Of a stretch of 64,000 nucleotides of DNA, positions 1-8,846 are shown piece by piece. The position numbers and the translations under genes are program-made. Location: contig JACRKC010000131.1 in NCBI GenBank assembly GCA_016235555.1, forward strand, positions 1 through 64,000. The letters are read 5' to 3'. The stretch comes from Verrucomicrobiota bacterium (GTDB lineage Bacteria > Verrucomicrobiota > Verrucomicrobiia > Opitutales > Opitutaceae). Below the pieces are notes generated by a model. It saw only the letters and a program-made list of their open reading frames with translations. It was not told where the DNA came from and ran no database searches. Positions within the stretch are counted from its first letter, which is position 1; every line of letters starts with the position of its first letter.

Positions 1-42
1 CCCCCGCCGCTACCAGCGCCCACACGCTTTTCGATGCTCACT

Positions 43-66
43 GAGGCGGGACGCCTCAGCCACGAC
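43..66. repeat. Short palindromic repeat shared with 57426-57482
   Basis: The stretch reads gaggcgggacgcctcagcc followed by acgac, and contains the small hairpin GAGGCGGGACGCCTC. A near-identical copy, partly inverted, lies at 57426-57482. It sits directly at the stop codon of the ceramidase-like gene, so it may also act as a transcription terminator. Bases 1-42 hold nothing I recognise. Confidence 0.6.
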
Positions 67-1586
67 TACTTCGCCTTCGCACACAGCTCGCGCAACGCGG
101 CGTGCAGCAATGGCGCGGTCTCGGGGCCGAGGGAGTTGACCTCGCCGTAGACGGGCTTTTTCGCGCCGTAGAGATAGGGCGGCCGCTGGTCCCACTCGCT
201 CTTCGGAATGATGTAGCCGACCTCGTCGTTCGCGAGGCCGAACACGAACTTCACCTTGCCGGGCATCAGCTCGCGCAGCGACGGCACCTCGACGGGCGCG
301 ATGCCGAAATCTCCGCCCTCAGCGCGCTCGACCCCGCCGTTGACGATCTCCGGGTAAATCTCGCCGGGGATGCACGCGATGCTCGCCTCGCCCACCGTCA
401 CGAGCGCGACCTCGGTGCGCATCCGCAGCCAGCCCGTGTGACCGCGATCGAGCACACCGAGGATGGGCGCGAGGAGAAAGAGTTTGTTGTCCACCGGCAG
501 CGAAAGGGTGCGCGCGCGGATGGCGATAGGTGCGTGGGTGGTGGCGGCCGCGCCGGGTTCGGCGAGGCGCGCGAGGATGCGCGACGCGAGCTGGCGGCCG
601 ACGGCGACGGACTTCGCGTGCGACGGATCGCGAATCTCCTTCTTCAAATACGGATCCTCGACGGTGACGGTCGGGTGCGTGGTCATGAGGCCGCCGACCG
701 CGCCATTGACGAACACATGCACGCCGCCGAGACCGGCGGCGAGTTGGCGGCCTTCGTGGGTCACGCCGTGCTCGAGCGCGTCGCGGAGCGCGCCGGGGAA
801 GTCCGCGGTGATCTCGGTGTTCTTCGACCAGACGGTTTCCGGGTGATTGCCCCAGCCGACGAGCGTGCCGAGGGTCGCGCCCGTGTCGGGTCGCGTGAAG
901 TGCATCATCCGGATGTCCGCGTCGAACACGATCGGTTTGCGGGTGTCGGTGACGATGTTCTCCGGCGGCGTGCGGATCTCGTGCAACGCGAGCTGGGCGG
1001 GCTGGAGCGAGCCCACCGCCGCGGCCACGGCCTTCGCCGCCGCATCGATCACCTGCTGGCGGTAGGCGGGGTCGATGCCGCTGTGCAGCAGGTCGGGTCC
1101 CCACAGGCCCATGAGGTCGGGCGTCGAGTGGTTGTGCGTCGCGCAGACGATCGTGTAGTCGAGCTTGAGGTCGGCCGCGAGCTGCCGGCGCACGGCGATC
1201 ACGTCGTCATGAAAAAATCCGATCGCATCGAGCGCGACGACGCCGAGGCGCGTGTGCCCGTCGTCGAGCACCACCGCGACCGCCCAGAGGTCGTCGTGAA
1301 TCGCGGTCGCCGCGCGGTGCTGGCTGAAACCAGCCAGCCACACCGGCCGGCGCGGATCGGAGAGGTCGGGATTGATTTTCACGCGGCCGAAACCGACGCG
1401 CAGCGGGCGGGGTTCGCGCGTGGCCGTGGCGCCGTCGAGATCGAGGCGGACGGCATAGCCGGGATTCCGGTCCCGAAAGGACCACCAGGTGCGCGCCAGC
1501 ACCAGGAGCCCAAGCGCGCCGACAAGAATGAGAACGATTCGGGCGATTCGTCGCCAGCGTGGAAGGGGAGAGATTGGACGATGCAT
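66..1586 (-). CDS. Neutral/alkaline ceramidase-like membrane-anchored hydrolase
   Basis: 506 aa. Residues 13-32 form a hydrophobic signal anchor after a basic N-terminus, so the catalytic part probably faces the periplasm. The body resembles the N-terminal domain of neutral/alkaline non-lysosomal ceramidases: a GFGRVKINPD start near residue 65, the HNHSTPD metal-binding motif at 151-157, and a GWGNHPE segment near 245. True ceramidases are usually longer and carry a C-terminal domain that is missing here, so the substrate is uncertain; Verrucomicrobia and Planctomycetes have many such short relatives. The gene is divergent from the epimerase gene across 163 bp, which must hold both promoters. 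Confidence 0.7.
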   Translation of the reverse strand: MHRPISPLPRWRRIARIVLILVGALGLLVLARTWWSFRDRNPGYAVRLDLDGATATREPRPLRVGFGRVKINPDLSDPRRPVWLAGFSQHRAATAIHDDLWAVAVVLDDGHTRLGVVALDAIGFFHDDVIAVRRQLAADLKLDYTIVCATHNHSTPDLMGLWGPDLLHSGIDPAYRQQVIDAAAKAVAAAVGSLQPAQLALHEIRTPPENIVTDTRKPIVFDADIRMMHFTRPDTGATLGTLVGWGNHPETVWSKNTEITADFPGALRDALEHGVTHEGRQLAAGLGGVHVFVNGAVGGLMTTHPTVTVEDPYLKKEIRDPSHAKSVAVGRQLASRILARLAEPGAAATTHAPIAIRARTLSLPVDNKLFLLAPILGVLDRGHTGWLRMRTEVALVTVGEASIACIPGEIYPEIVNGGVERAEGGDFGIAPVEVPSLRELMPGKVKFVFGLANDEVGYIIPKSEWDQRPPYLYGAKKPVYGEVNSLGPETAPLLHAALRELCAKAK

Positions 1587-1749
1587 CGGCGTCGGGAAGC
1601 GCTACCAGCGTCGGCGTGGAAACGAAAGCGCGGAGTCGCCCGCGCGGGCAACAGGCAGCGCCCGTCAGCGAACCGCACGGCGCAAACGACACGCTCCGAA
1701 ACGCGGTTGACCGTCGCGGGCCGCGCGCGCGCAATCGGCGCCGATCGCC

Positions 1750-2775
1750 ATGTTACTCCGTTCCTCGCCTTACACGCTCGAACTGCGCCACGCGTTCGGC
1801 ATCGCCTCCAACACCCGCACGACCACGCCCGCCACGCTCGTCGAGGTCGAGCACGACGGCGTGATCGGTTACGGCGAGGCCGCGATGCCGCCCTACCTCG
1901 GCGAATCGCAGGCGAGCGCTGCGGCGTTTTGCGCGCAGGCCGCGCCGCTGCTCGCGGCGTGCGCCGATCCTGTTCAGTTGGAGGAAATCCTGCCGGCCAT
2001 CGATGCCCTCGCGCCGGGCAACCCGTCCGCCAAGGCCGCGATCGACATCGCGCTGCACGACTGGGTCGGGAAAAAACTCGGCGCGCCGTGGTATCGCATC
2101 TGGGGCCTCGATCCGCAGAAAGCGCCCGTCACGTCGTTCACCCTCGGCATCGATACGCCCGAGGTCGTGCGGCAGAAGACCCGCGAGGCGAGCATCTACA
2201 AAATCATCAAAGTAAAACTCGGCCGCAGCGCCGAGAGCGACCGCGAGATGATCGAGACGATCCGTTCCGTGACCGAGACGCCGATCACGGTCGACGCCAA
2301 CCAAGGATGGAAAAATCGCGACGACGCGTTGCGGATGATCGAATGGCTCGCGGGGCGCGGCGTGGTGTTCATCGAGCAGCCGATGCCGAAAGAGCAGCTC
2401 GACGACACCGCGTGGCTGCGCAGCCACAGTCCGCTGCCGCTGATCGCCGACGAAAACTGCCAGCGTCTCGCCGACGTGCAGCGCTGCGCGGGTGCGTTTC
2501 ACGGCATCAACATCAAGCTCATGAAATGCACCGGCCTCCGCGAAGCGCACAAGATGATCCTGCTCGCGCGCGCGCTCGGCCTGAAGGTGATGCTCGGCTG
2601 CATGACCGAGACGTCGTGCGCGATCAGCGCCGCCGCGCAACTCTCGCCGCTCGTCGACTGGGCCGACCTCGACGGCGCCGTGCTGATCAAGAACGACTGC
2701 TTCGACGGCACGACGATTGTGGATGGCAAACTCACGCTGCCAGATCGGCCGGGCATCGGGGTGGTGAAACGTTGA
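1750..2775 (+). CDS. Dipeptide epimerase (enolase superfamily), probably L-Ala-D/L-Glu type
   Basis: 341 aa, normal length for the family. The muconate-lactonising subgroup signature is complete: a KVK base at 154-156, metal ligands D182 (VDANQGW), E209 (IEQPMP) and D234 (ADEN), and a second base K256 (INIKLMKCTG). GCMTETSCAIS near 283-293 is typical of dipeptide epimerases. Known members convert L-Ala-D-Glu from murein turnover to L-Ala-L-Glu. That fits the other murein-recycling genes in the window, although none is adjacent. Substrate specificity cannot be read from sequence alone. Confidence 0.85.
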   Translation: MLLRSSPYTLELRHAFGIASNTRTTTPATLVEVEHDGVIGYGEAAMPPYLGESQASAAAFCAQAAPLLAACADPVQLEEILPAIDALAPGNPSAKAAIDIALHDWVGKKLGAPWYRIWGLDPQKAPVTSFTLGIDTPEVVRQKTREASIYKIIKVKLGRSAESDREMIETIRSVTETPITVDANQGWKNRDDALRMIEWLAGRGVVFIEQPMPKEQLDDTAWLRSHSPLPLIADENCQRLADVQRCAGAFHGINIKLMKCTGLREAHKMILLARALGLKVMLGCMTETSCAISAAAQLSPLVDWADLDGAVLIKNDCFDGTTIVDGKLTLPDRPGIGVVKR

Positions 2776-2823
2776 AAGACGCCGCGCCATCGTCATCCTC
2801 GCTCGCAGCAGCTTCGTTCCCCC

Positions 2824-3984
2824 ATGCCCGCCCCAGCTGGAATCCGCCCGTCTATCACCGGGCGCACCTACGAGCGATTCCTGGCGGAGCTGAGAAATCG
2901 CGTTGAAGCCGCGCGGGTGTCGGCAGCGCGGGCGGTGAGCCATGAGCTGGTGGCGTTGTATTGGGATATTGGCGGCGCGATTGTGGAGAAGCAGCGTGAG
3001 CAGGGTTGGGGCGATGCCGTGGTGGAGAAGGTGGCGGCGGACCTGCGACGTTACTTCCCGGGCATGGCCGGATTTTCGGAGGCGAATGTGTGGCGCATGC
3101 GCCAACTTTACCTCGTCTGTGCGGCGGAGGAATTTCTCGCACAGCTTGTGCGAGAATTGGAATCCCGCCCGGCGACCGCAGGGGCCGTGGCGCCGGCCCG
3201 TCGCGCGAAGCGTCCAATTCTCGCACAAGCTGTGCGAGAATTGGTGACGGCAGTTCCGTGGGGCCATCACGTGCTGTTGCTGGGGCGAACCGAGTCGCCG
3301 GCGGAGTTGATTTACTACCTCCGCGCCACCGCGCGCTTTGGCTGGAGCCGGAATGTGTTGCTCAACCAGATCAAGGCGCGGGCGTTCGAGCGGTCGCGGC
3401 GCGAGGGCAAGTCGCACAACTTTCCCGTCGCGCTTCCCGCGCATTTCGCCGAGCAGGCGGCGGAGGCGCTCAAGAGCAGCTACAATCTCGAGTTTCTCGG
3501 TCTCGGCCGTGCGGTGCGCGAACGCGAACTGGAAGACCGGCTCGTCGAGCGGCTGCGCGACTTCATTCTGGAGCTGGGTTATGGTTTTTGTTTCGTCGGC
3601 CGCCAGCACCGCCTCGCACTCGGGAAGAAGGAATACTTCGTCGACCTGCTTTTTTATCACCGCTTCTTGAAGACGCTCGTTGCGATCGATCTCAAGGTCG
3701 GGCCGTTCGAACCGGAGTTCACGGGCAAGATGGATTTCTACCTCAATCTGCTCAACGACCGGGAACGCGCGCCCGATGACCGGCCGTCGATCGGCATCAT
3801 CCTTTGCGCGGAGAAAGACAGCCTCGAGGTCGAGTATGCGCTGCGCACCAAGGGCAATCCGATCGGCGTGGCCGAGTATCGGTTGCAGCCGAGCCTGCCC
3901 GCGGAGTTCAAAGGCAAACTTCCCACCGTCCGCCAACTCACCGAAGCGATCCGGTCGATGCTGCCAGCCGGCGCGAAAGCATAA
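2824..3984 (+). CDS. DUF1016 (YhcG-type) PDDEXK nuclease family protein
   Basis: 386 aa. An N-terminal DUF1016 helical domain (about 15-180, with LYWDIGGAI and ANVWRMRQLYL) is followed by a PDDEXK-type nuclease domain (about 200-370) with the KEYFVDLLFYH...AIDLK arrangement of acidic residues and lysine. Members often sit near restriction-modification or mobile genes; their cellular role is not established. The linker between the domains (residues about 104-140) contains two copies of a perfect DNA palindrome translated as FLAQLVREL and ILAQAVREL. The gene starts 48 bp after the epimerase and converges on the GH106 gene with an 18-bp gap. Confidence 0.8.
   Translation: MPAPAGIRPSITGRTYERFLAELRNRVEAARVSAARAVSHELVALYWDIGGAIVEKQREQGWGDAVVEKVAADLRRYFPGMAGFSEANVWRMRQLYLVCAAEEFLAQLVRELESRPATAGAVAPARRAKRPILAQAVRELVTAVPWGHHVLLLGRTESPAELIYYLRATARFGWSRNVLLNQIKARAFERSRREGKSHNFPVALPAHFAEQAAEALKSSYNLEFLGLGRAVRERELEDRLVERLRDFILELGYGFCFVGRQHRLALGKKEYFVDLLFYHRFLKTLVAIDLKVGPFEPEFTGKMDFYLNLLNDRERAPDDRPSIGIILCAEKDSLEVEYALRTKGNPIGVAEYRLQPSLPAEFKGKLPTVRQLTEAIRSMLPAGAKA
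3134..3244. repeat. Two copies of a perfect palindrome inside the DUF1016 gene
   Basis: Copy 1 (3134-3156) has 10-base arms TTCTCGCACA/TGTGCGAGAA around GCT. Copy 2 (3214-3244) has 14-base arms CCAATTCTCGCACA/TGTGCGAGAATTGG around AGC. The loops are reverse complements, so the copies are in inverted orientation. Both remain in frame. Confidence 0.9.
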
Positions 3985-4002
3985 GGAACTCCGACGGGCG
4001 CG

Positions 4003-7000
4003 TTATTTCACCGCGACCGGCACGAGCCGCACGGGGCCGGAGAGGCCGGATTCGATCGGGGAGAGATCCTTCCACGGCTTGCGCTGGGAGATTGCGATGT
4101 TGGTGCGCGTCTGGCGCGACGCGGCGGGAAGAAACGCATCGGCGACGAGGCGGTTGTGCCAGGTGTTGATGACTTCGACGGCGAGCTCGTTGTCGCCGTC
4201 GCGCAGGGCGGCGGTGCAGTCGACGCGGAACGGCGGCGTCCACAGCACGCCGAGCGATTTTCCATTGAGGAAAACTTCGCCGATCGTCCAGAGGCGGCCG
4301 AGGTCGAGCTCGATGTGCCGGCCGGGCGTGCGCCAGCCGGCAGGCAGGGCGAAGGTCTTGCGGTAGGTGCCGGTGCCGGAAAATCCCTTGAGCGCCGTGT
4401 CGCCGGCCGCGGTCCACGGACCGACTTGTGGCAACGTGACGCGCGCGGGGGCGCCGAGCGGCGAAGCGAAGTCGATCGTCCAATCGCGATCGAGGGCGAG
4501 CGGGGCAGGCAGGCCGGGGGCGTTTTCATTGCGAACTTCGAGCGGTTCCGCCGTGGCGCGTTCGCGAAAGACCACGAAGATCGAGCCGTGCGCCGCCAGC
4601 GAGAGCGGCAGTTCGACGCCACCGGCGGTGGAGCGAAACTTGGGCGCTCGGGCGATTTTTCCACTGATCGGATCCCAGAGTTCGGGGGTGCGTGGGCCGG
4701 CGCGGAAGGTCGCCGTCGCGCTCACGGGGGCTGCGGTTTTGTTGCGCACGAAGTAGATTTCTCCCTCGGTGTCGTGACGGTGAGTGAAGTCGAGTGCGGC
4801 GACGGCGGTGAAGTCGGGGGCGATCCCGAGTTGCTGCAACACGGCGCGCTCGGTCACGCCGGTGAACACGCGGCCGCGGCCATGCGCGCGGGTCGTGCGT
4901 GCCTTGCCGTCGAGATCGCCCCAGAGTTTGGCGGCGAGTTCCCGGACGCGCGTGTCGCTCGCGGGGAAGCCTTGGAGGCCGGTGGCACGGGTCGGACGGC
5001 GGCCGAGCACGGTCGCGCCGGCGGCCACGAGCGACTCGATTTTCTCGGGCACGGCGGGCGTGAGGTCGTCGCGCTCGGGCAGGACGAGTAACGCGTAGCT
5101 GAGCCCGTCGGGGAGCGTGAGGCGGCCGTCGCGCACGGAGAGACGCGTGAGCAGCGCCTCGGCGTTGGTGACGTCGTAGTCGTAGCCGGGGCCGAGCGCG
5201 GGCGGGTTTTTGCGCGGGCCGACGAAGTTCATGCCGTCGTCGCCGTAGTAGTAGAGCACGTCGGCGACGAACCGGCCGCGTTGCAGCAGAAACGAGCCGC
5301 GCGCGAGATAGTCGAGGAACGGCCTCGCCTTCGGCCACCAGGTCACGCTGCGGCTGAGGTGGGTGCCGGCGCCGTAAACGAGGCCGGGCAGGCCGAACTC
5401 GGGCGCCTGATGCGTCCACGTGTGCCAGACGAAGTGGTTGCCGCCCTCGCAGAACACGCGGTCGGCGCTTGGCTTCAGATCCTGCGGGCCCTCGGCCCAA
5501 TGATGGAACGACGTGAACGACTCGAGGTGGGCGCGCGCTTTGCCGTAGAGGTGCGCGGCGGAGGCGGTTTCCTTGATGACGTTGATGGCGTCGTTGTCGG
5601 GCCAGAACGGCCAGAATTCGCCTTGCACGCTGTCGACGGAGCCTTGGGCCAGCAGCGCGTCGACCGGCGGTGTGTGGATGGGTGGACCGGGCCCGCCCGA
5701 CTCGGACTTGATCGTGAGGCCGGCGGCGCGGGCGATCTCACGGGCGGTGCGGTAGTAGGCGTCGACCACGACCTCGCCGAGCGTTTTTTTGTAGTCGAAA
5801 AGAAAACGCTCGGTCGCGAGATCGTCGCCGATGCGTGCGCCGAAAATCGCCGGCAACCACTTCGTGAGATCATAGCCGCGGCGGCGCTGGAATTCGCCGG
5901 CGAAGACCGGCGACCACACCTTGCCGACGACTTCGTAGCTCGCGAGGTAGAGATTGCCCACGCCGCTGCGCGAGAGATCGGCGCCGAGGCCGGCGCGCAG
6001 TTGCGCGATCACGTGGTTCATGTGGATGCGCGTGGCCTCGGCGCTCAGGTGATCGCTCGCGAGGCCGTCGGAGGCGGGGCTGGGCACCTTGAGTTTTTCG
6101 CCAGTGATCATGCAGACGTAGCGCAGAAGCGTCCACTCGCCGGGCGGCGCGGCCCAGCGCAAACGGCCCTCGCGATCGACGTGAGCGGTGACGTCGATGA
6201 GTGCAGACTGATCGGGAAGATCGAAGGCGGGCCGGCCTGCGCTGGCGAACACGCCGCCGGCGCCGGCGCGGCCGCCATCGTTGATGCGGGCGGCATTCCA
6301 CGTCGTGTAGGTGAGCGGCACGGGCGCGCGCACGAGCAGGGCGCCAGAACGCTCCTGGGTGTGTTGGTGCGAGGCGGCGACGTTGCGGCCGGCGCGGTCG
6401 AACACCTCGAACTCGCCGAGCGTCCAGCGAGAGCGCGCGGCGTCGTGGCCGCTCCAAAGGCGGAGTTGCACGTAGCGCGCACGGGTGCCGGCGGGGAGAT
6501 CGAAGCGCTGCGGGCCCGCGGTGGCGGCGAGATTGCCGCGTAGCACTTCGCGGAAATCGGCGTCGCGCGTGCCGGTCGTCGAGAGGGCGAGGCTGAACTC
6601 GCGCACCGGTGTCATCGTGGCGGCGAGCGGGGCCGGGGCATTGGGCGTGCCTTGATCGAGGGCGATGGCGGCGAGATCGTGTTCGCCGTCGGGATCGAGG
6701 CGCAGCACGAATTCATGCGCGGGCAGGCGCCGCGGCGCGAGCACGGCGAGCACGGCGACGTCCTGCCAGAAAACCGGACGACCGTCGGCGCCGAGCGGCG
6801 CGGCGCGCTCGGGTGCGGGAAACGGCAGCACGAGATCGAGCGGCGTGCCGGCGACGGCGGTCGCGGTGGCCTCGGTTGCGTAAAGGTTCATGCTCGCGTG
6901 CCGTGGCTCGATCCACGGGCCGCCCATGTCCCAGCTGCTGATGACCGAAAGATCGAGTTCGAGGCCGAGGGCCTTGGTGTGGGTGGCGACCTCGCGCAGT

Positions 7001-7371
7001 TGGGCGAGCCACTCGGGACTCAGGAAGGCCGGGCCGGGGGCGGGGATGGTGGCTTTGTCGCCGCGCGCGCCCATCTCGAAGAGCAGCACGCCACCGAGGC
7101 CGGCATCCTTCATCGCCTGGAGTTCGGCGGATGCGGACGGGAGGTCGACGCGGCCGTTGAGCCAGAGCCAGTAGGTGTGCGGACGGGCGGCGGGTGGAGG
7201 CGTGCGAAAGCCGGCTTCGAGCGAGAGGGTGGGCGCCGGCTCGGCCGCGAAGGCGGAGAGCGTGAAGGCGGCGACGAGGGCGAAGCGCACGAAGTCCCGC
7301 TTCTCACGAAGCGGGCGACGCAGACGAAGTCGCCCGGCTCGTGAGAGCGGGGACGAAAGGGGCGGACTCAT
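4003..7371 (-). CDS. GH106-like alpha-L-rhamnosidase, secreted
   Basis: 1122 aa. ATG at 7371 overlaps the isomerase stop by 4 bp (ATGA), implying translational coupling. The hydrophobic signal segment (VRFALVAAFTLSAFA) lies at about residues 28-42, behind a basic, repeat-coded leader; GTG at 7290 is a plausible alternative start. The mature part matches Glyco_hydro_106: RPHTYWLWLNG at the N-terminus, a beta-sandwich insertion, a TIM-barrel segment with KSESGGPGPP and FCEGGNHF, and a C-terminal galactose-binding-like domain (GTYRKTF...LGVLWTPPFRVD). It probably releases rhamnose, or a related deoxysugar, from plant polysaccharide in the periplasm for the sugar operon. Family assignment is good; the exact bond is unknown. 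Confidence 0.8.
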   Translation of the reverse strand: MSPPLSSPLSRAGRLRLRRPLREKRDFVRFALVAAFTLSAFAAEPAPTLSLEAGFRTPPPAARPHTYWLWLNGRVDLPSASAELQAMKDAGLGGVLLFEMGARGDKATIPAPGPAFLSPEWLAQLREVATHTKALGLELDLSVISSWDMGGPWIEPRHASMNLYATEATATAVAGTPLDLVLPFPAPERAAPLGADGRPVFWQDVAVLAVLAPRRLPAHEFVLRLDPDGEHDLAAIALDQGTPNAPAPLAATMTPVREFSLALSTTGTRDADFREVLRGNLAATAGPQRFDLPAGTRARYVQLRLWSGHDAARSRWTLGEFEVFDRAGRNVAASHQHTQERSGALLVRAPVPLTYTTWNAARINDGGRAGAGGVFASAGRPAFDLPDQSALIDVTAHVDREGRLRWAAPPGEWTLLRYVCMITGEKLKVPSPASDGLASDHLSAEATRIHMNHVIAQLRAGLGADLSRSGVGNLYLASYEVVGKVWSPVFAGEFQRRRGYDLTKWLPAIFGARIGDDLATERFLFDYKKTLGEVVVDAYYRTAREIARAAGLTIKSESGGPGPPIHTPPVDALLAQGSVDSVQGEFWPFWPDNDAINVIKETASAAHLYGKARAHLESFTSFHHWAEGPQDLKPSADRVFCEGGNHFVWHTWTHQAPEFGLPGLVYGAGTHLSRSVTWWPKARPFLDYLARGSFLLQRGRFVADVLYYYGDDGMNFVGPRKNPPALGPGYDYDVTNAEALLTRLSVRDGRLTLPDGLSYALLVLPERDDLTPAVPEKIESLVAAGATVLGRRPTRATGLQGFPASDTRVRELAAKLWGDLDGKARTTRAHGRGRVFTGVTERAVLQQLGIAPDFTAVAALDFTHRHDTEGEIYFVRNKTAAPVSATATFRAGPRTPELWDPISGKIARAPKFRSTAGGVELPLSLAAHGSIFVVFRERATAEPLEVRNENAPGLPAPLALDRDWTIDFASPLGAPARVTLPQVGPWTAAGDTALKGFSGTGTYRKTFALPAGWRTPGRHIELDLGRLWTIGEVFLNGKSLGVLWTPPFRVDCTAALRDGDNELAVEVINTWHNRLVADAFLPAASRQTRTNIAISQRKPWKDLSPIESGLSGPVRLVPVAVK
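7296..7335. repeat. Paired hairpins in the signal-peptide coding region of the GH106 gene
   Basis: CCCGCTTC-TCAC-GAAGCGGG (7296-7315) overlaps GGGCGAC-N9-GTCGCCC (7313-7335). They encode the odd arginine-rich leader of the GH106 protein and look like a mobile intergenic repeat that has come to lie within the reading frame. Confidence 0.6.
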
Positions 7372-8846
7372 GGTGATTTCTCCGAGTTGATGATCACGGT
7401 TTCGAGGCCGAGTGACTCGCCGATGCGGCGGAGCGATTGGGCGCGATGGCCGAGGCCGAGCGCGAAATGGTGCGTCGGCCCCTCGGCGACCCAGCGTTTG
7501 AGGAACGTGCGCACGTCGGGGCGGAAGAAGCCGCGGGTGTTGGTGTTGCCGGTCGCGGGGATCGGGCCGTGCACGCTTTCGCCCTCGGCGATGATGAACT
7601 TGAACTTGCCCTGCGCCGTCACGCCGAGGCTGAGCATCGTGATCGGGCCCTCCTTGAGCTTGAACTCGACGCTCGCGCCGTGGCCGGGCTTGCCGTGGTA
7701 TTTCACGAGACTGCGGAGGACGGGCTTGGCGGCGGCGATGTTGAGGTGGTGGGGGCCGTCGTGGCCCACGAGCACGAAGCCCTCCTTGAAATCGACCGGA
7801 TGAAACTCGGCGAAACTCCCGCCGATCCCGAGGCGGTCCATGATGAGCATGGCCACGCAGGTCTTCAGATCGGACTCGCCGCACATGGGGAAGCCGGCGG
7901 CGGTCAGGAGCGAGTTGCCGACGATGAGGTTGGTGACGAGTTCGCGCAACGGGCTGCCGGGCTCGCCCTCGTGGTAGTAGGCGAGGCCGTCGAGTTCGTG
8001 GTGCGCGATGAACCGGTCCAGCGCGACGGCGGTGCGCGCGGCGGTGTGGAGATCCTCGTCGGTCAATTTGCGGGTGAGCGGGTCGGCCTTGGGATCGGGC
8101 GTGTCGAAGAGCGCGAGAATCTCGGCGCGTTTCGCGGCGATCTCGGCGGGCGTGATGTCGCGGCTGACGCGGAGCAGGTCGTCGGCCTCGGTCTGCACGA
8201 TGTGGCAGCCGAAGGCCGCGGTGAGCGCGGTCTGATCGGTCTGCATGTCGAGCATGTGCTCGATCGGGTGGCCGAAATGCCCGAGGCGCGCGCGCTTGAG
8301 ATCGTGCAGCGCCATCGCGATCTCGCACCACTCGGTGAGCTCGGCTTCGGCCGCGGGATCGTCGTGCAGCGTGCCGAGGATGACTTCGGGCGGACGCTTG
8401 CCCATGCGGATGGCGACGCCGGTGAACTCGGGCACGGAGCAGAAATCGTCGTTGGCGAGCTGCAGGTGCGTGGTCGCCTTCGCGTAGTCCATCGCGGCGA
8501 GCGGCTGGAGCGCGACGAGCACGACCGGCACGTCGAGTCCGCGGATGATCGCGCCAAACGTGGCCGACGTGGCGTAGGTGACCATGTCGCAGAAAACGAG
8601 ATCGAGGTCGGCGGCCTTGAGCCTCGGCAGGAGCGCGTAGGCGTCCTGGGCTTTGTCGACCATGCCAAAGTTGACGACGGTCGCGCCGGTGGCGGCGGCG
8701 CGGCGCTCGAGCACGGCGAGTTTGGCGAGCAGCTCGTCGAGCAGGCCGGGAAACTGGCCCCAGTAGACGTGGTAGCCGACGGCGAAGACGCCGATGCGGG
8801 CGGTGCGCGGTTTGCGACGGGGGATGCGAGGGGCGGAATCAGGCAT
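7368..8846 (-). CDS. L-arabinose/L-fucose isomerase superfamily sugar isomerase
   Basis: 492 aa from ATG at 8846, chosen because the family begins at ARIGVFAVGYHVYWGQFPG and the longer frame upstream is low complexity. The start lies 8 bp inside the end of the transporter gene. The sequence follows arabinose-isomerase-like proteins: DGLAYYHEGEPG, GGSFAEFHPVDF, VLVGHDGPHHLNIA and EGPTHHFALGLGH, which supply the glutamates and histidines expected for metal-dependent aldose-ketose isomerisation. The actual sugar (arabinose, fucose, rhamnose or another) cannot be decided; the GH106 neighbour points to a deoxyhexose. Cytoplasmic. Confidence 0.75.
   Translation of the reverse strand: MPDSAPRIPRRKPRTARIGVFAVGYHVYWGQFPGLLDELLAKLAVLERRAAATGATVVNFGMVDKAQDAYALLPRLKAADLDLVFCDMVTYATSATFGAIIRGLDVPVVLVALQPLAAMDYAKATTHLQLANDDFCSVPEFTGVAIRMGKRPPEVILGTLHDDPAAEAELTEWCEIAMALHDLKRARLGHFGHPIEHMLDMQTDQTALTAAFGCHIVQTEADDLLRVSRDITPAEIAAKRAEILALFDTPDPKADPLTRKLTDEDLHTAARTAVALDRFIAHHELDGLAYYHEGEPGSPLRELVTNLIVGNSLLTAAGFPMCGESDLKTCVAMLIMDRLGIGGSFAEFHPVDFKEGFVLVGHDGPHHLNIAAAKPVLRSLVKYHGKPGHGASVEFKLKEGPITMLSLGVTAQGKFKFIIAEGESVHGPIPATGNTNTRGFFRPDVRTFLKRWVAEGPTHHFALGLGHRAQSLRRIGESLGLETVIINSEKSP

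Noticed and set aside
102-2906. 934-codon open frame on the plus strand over the ceramidase-like and epimerase genes
   Set aside because: Arginine/aspartate-rich shadow of minus- and plus-strand genes in GC-rich DNA; spans two genes on different strands and has no recognisable domain.
1753-3936. 727-codon minus-strand frame
   Set aside because: Overlaps the epimerase and DUF1016 genes completely; composition is that of a shadow frame.
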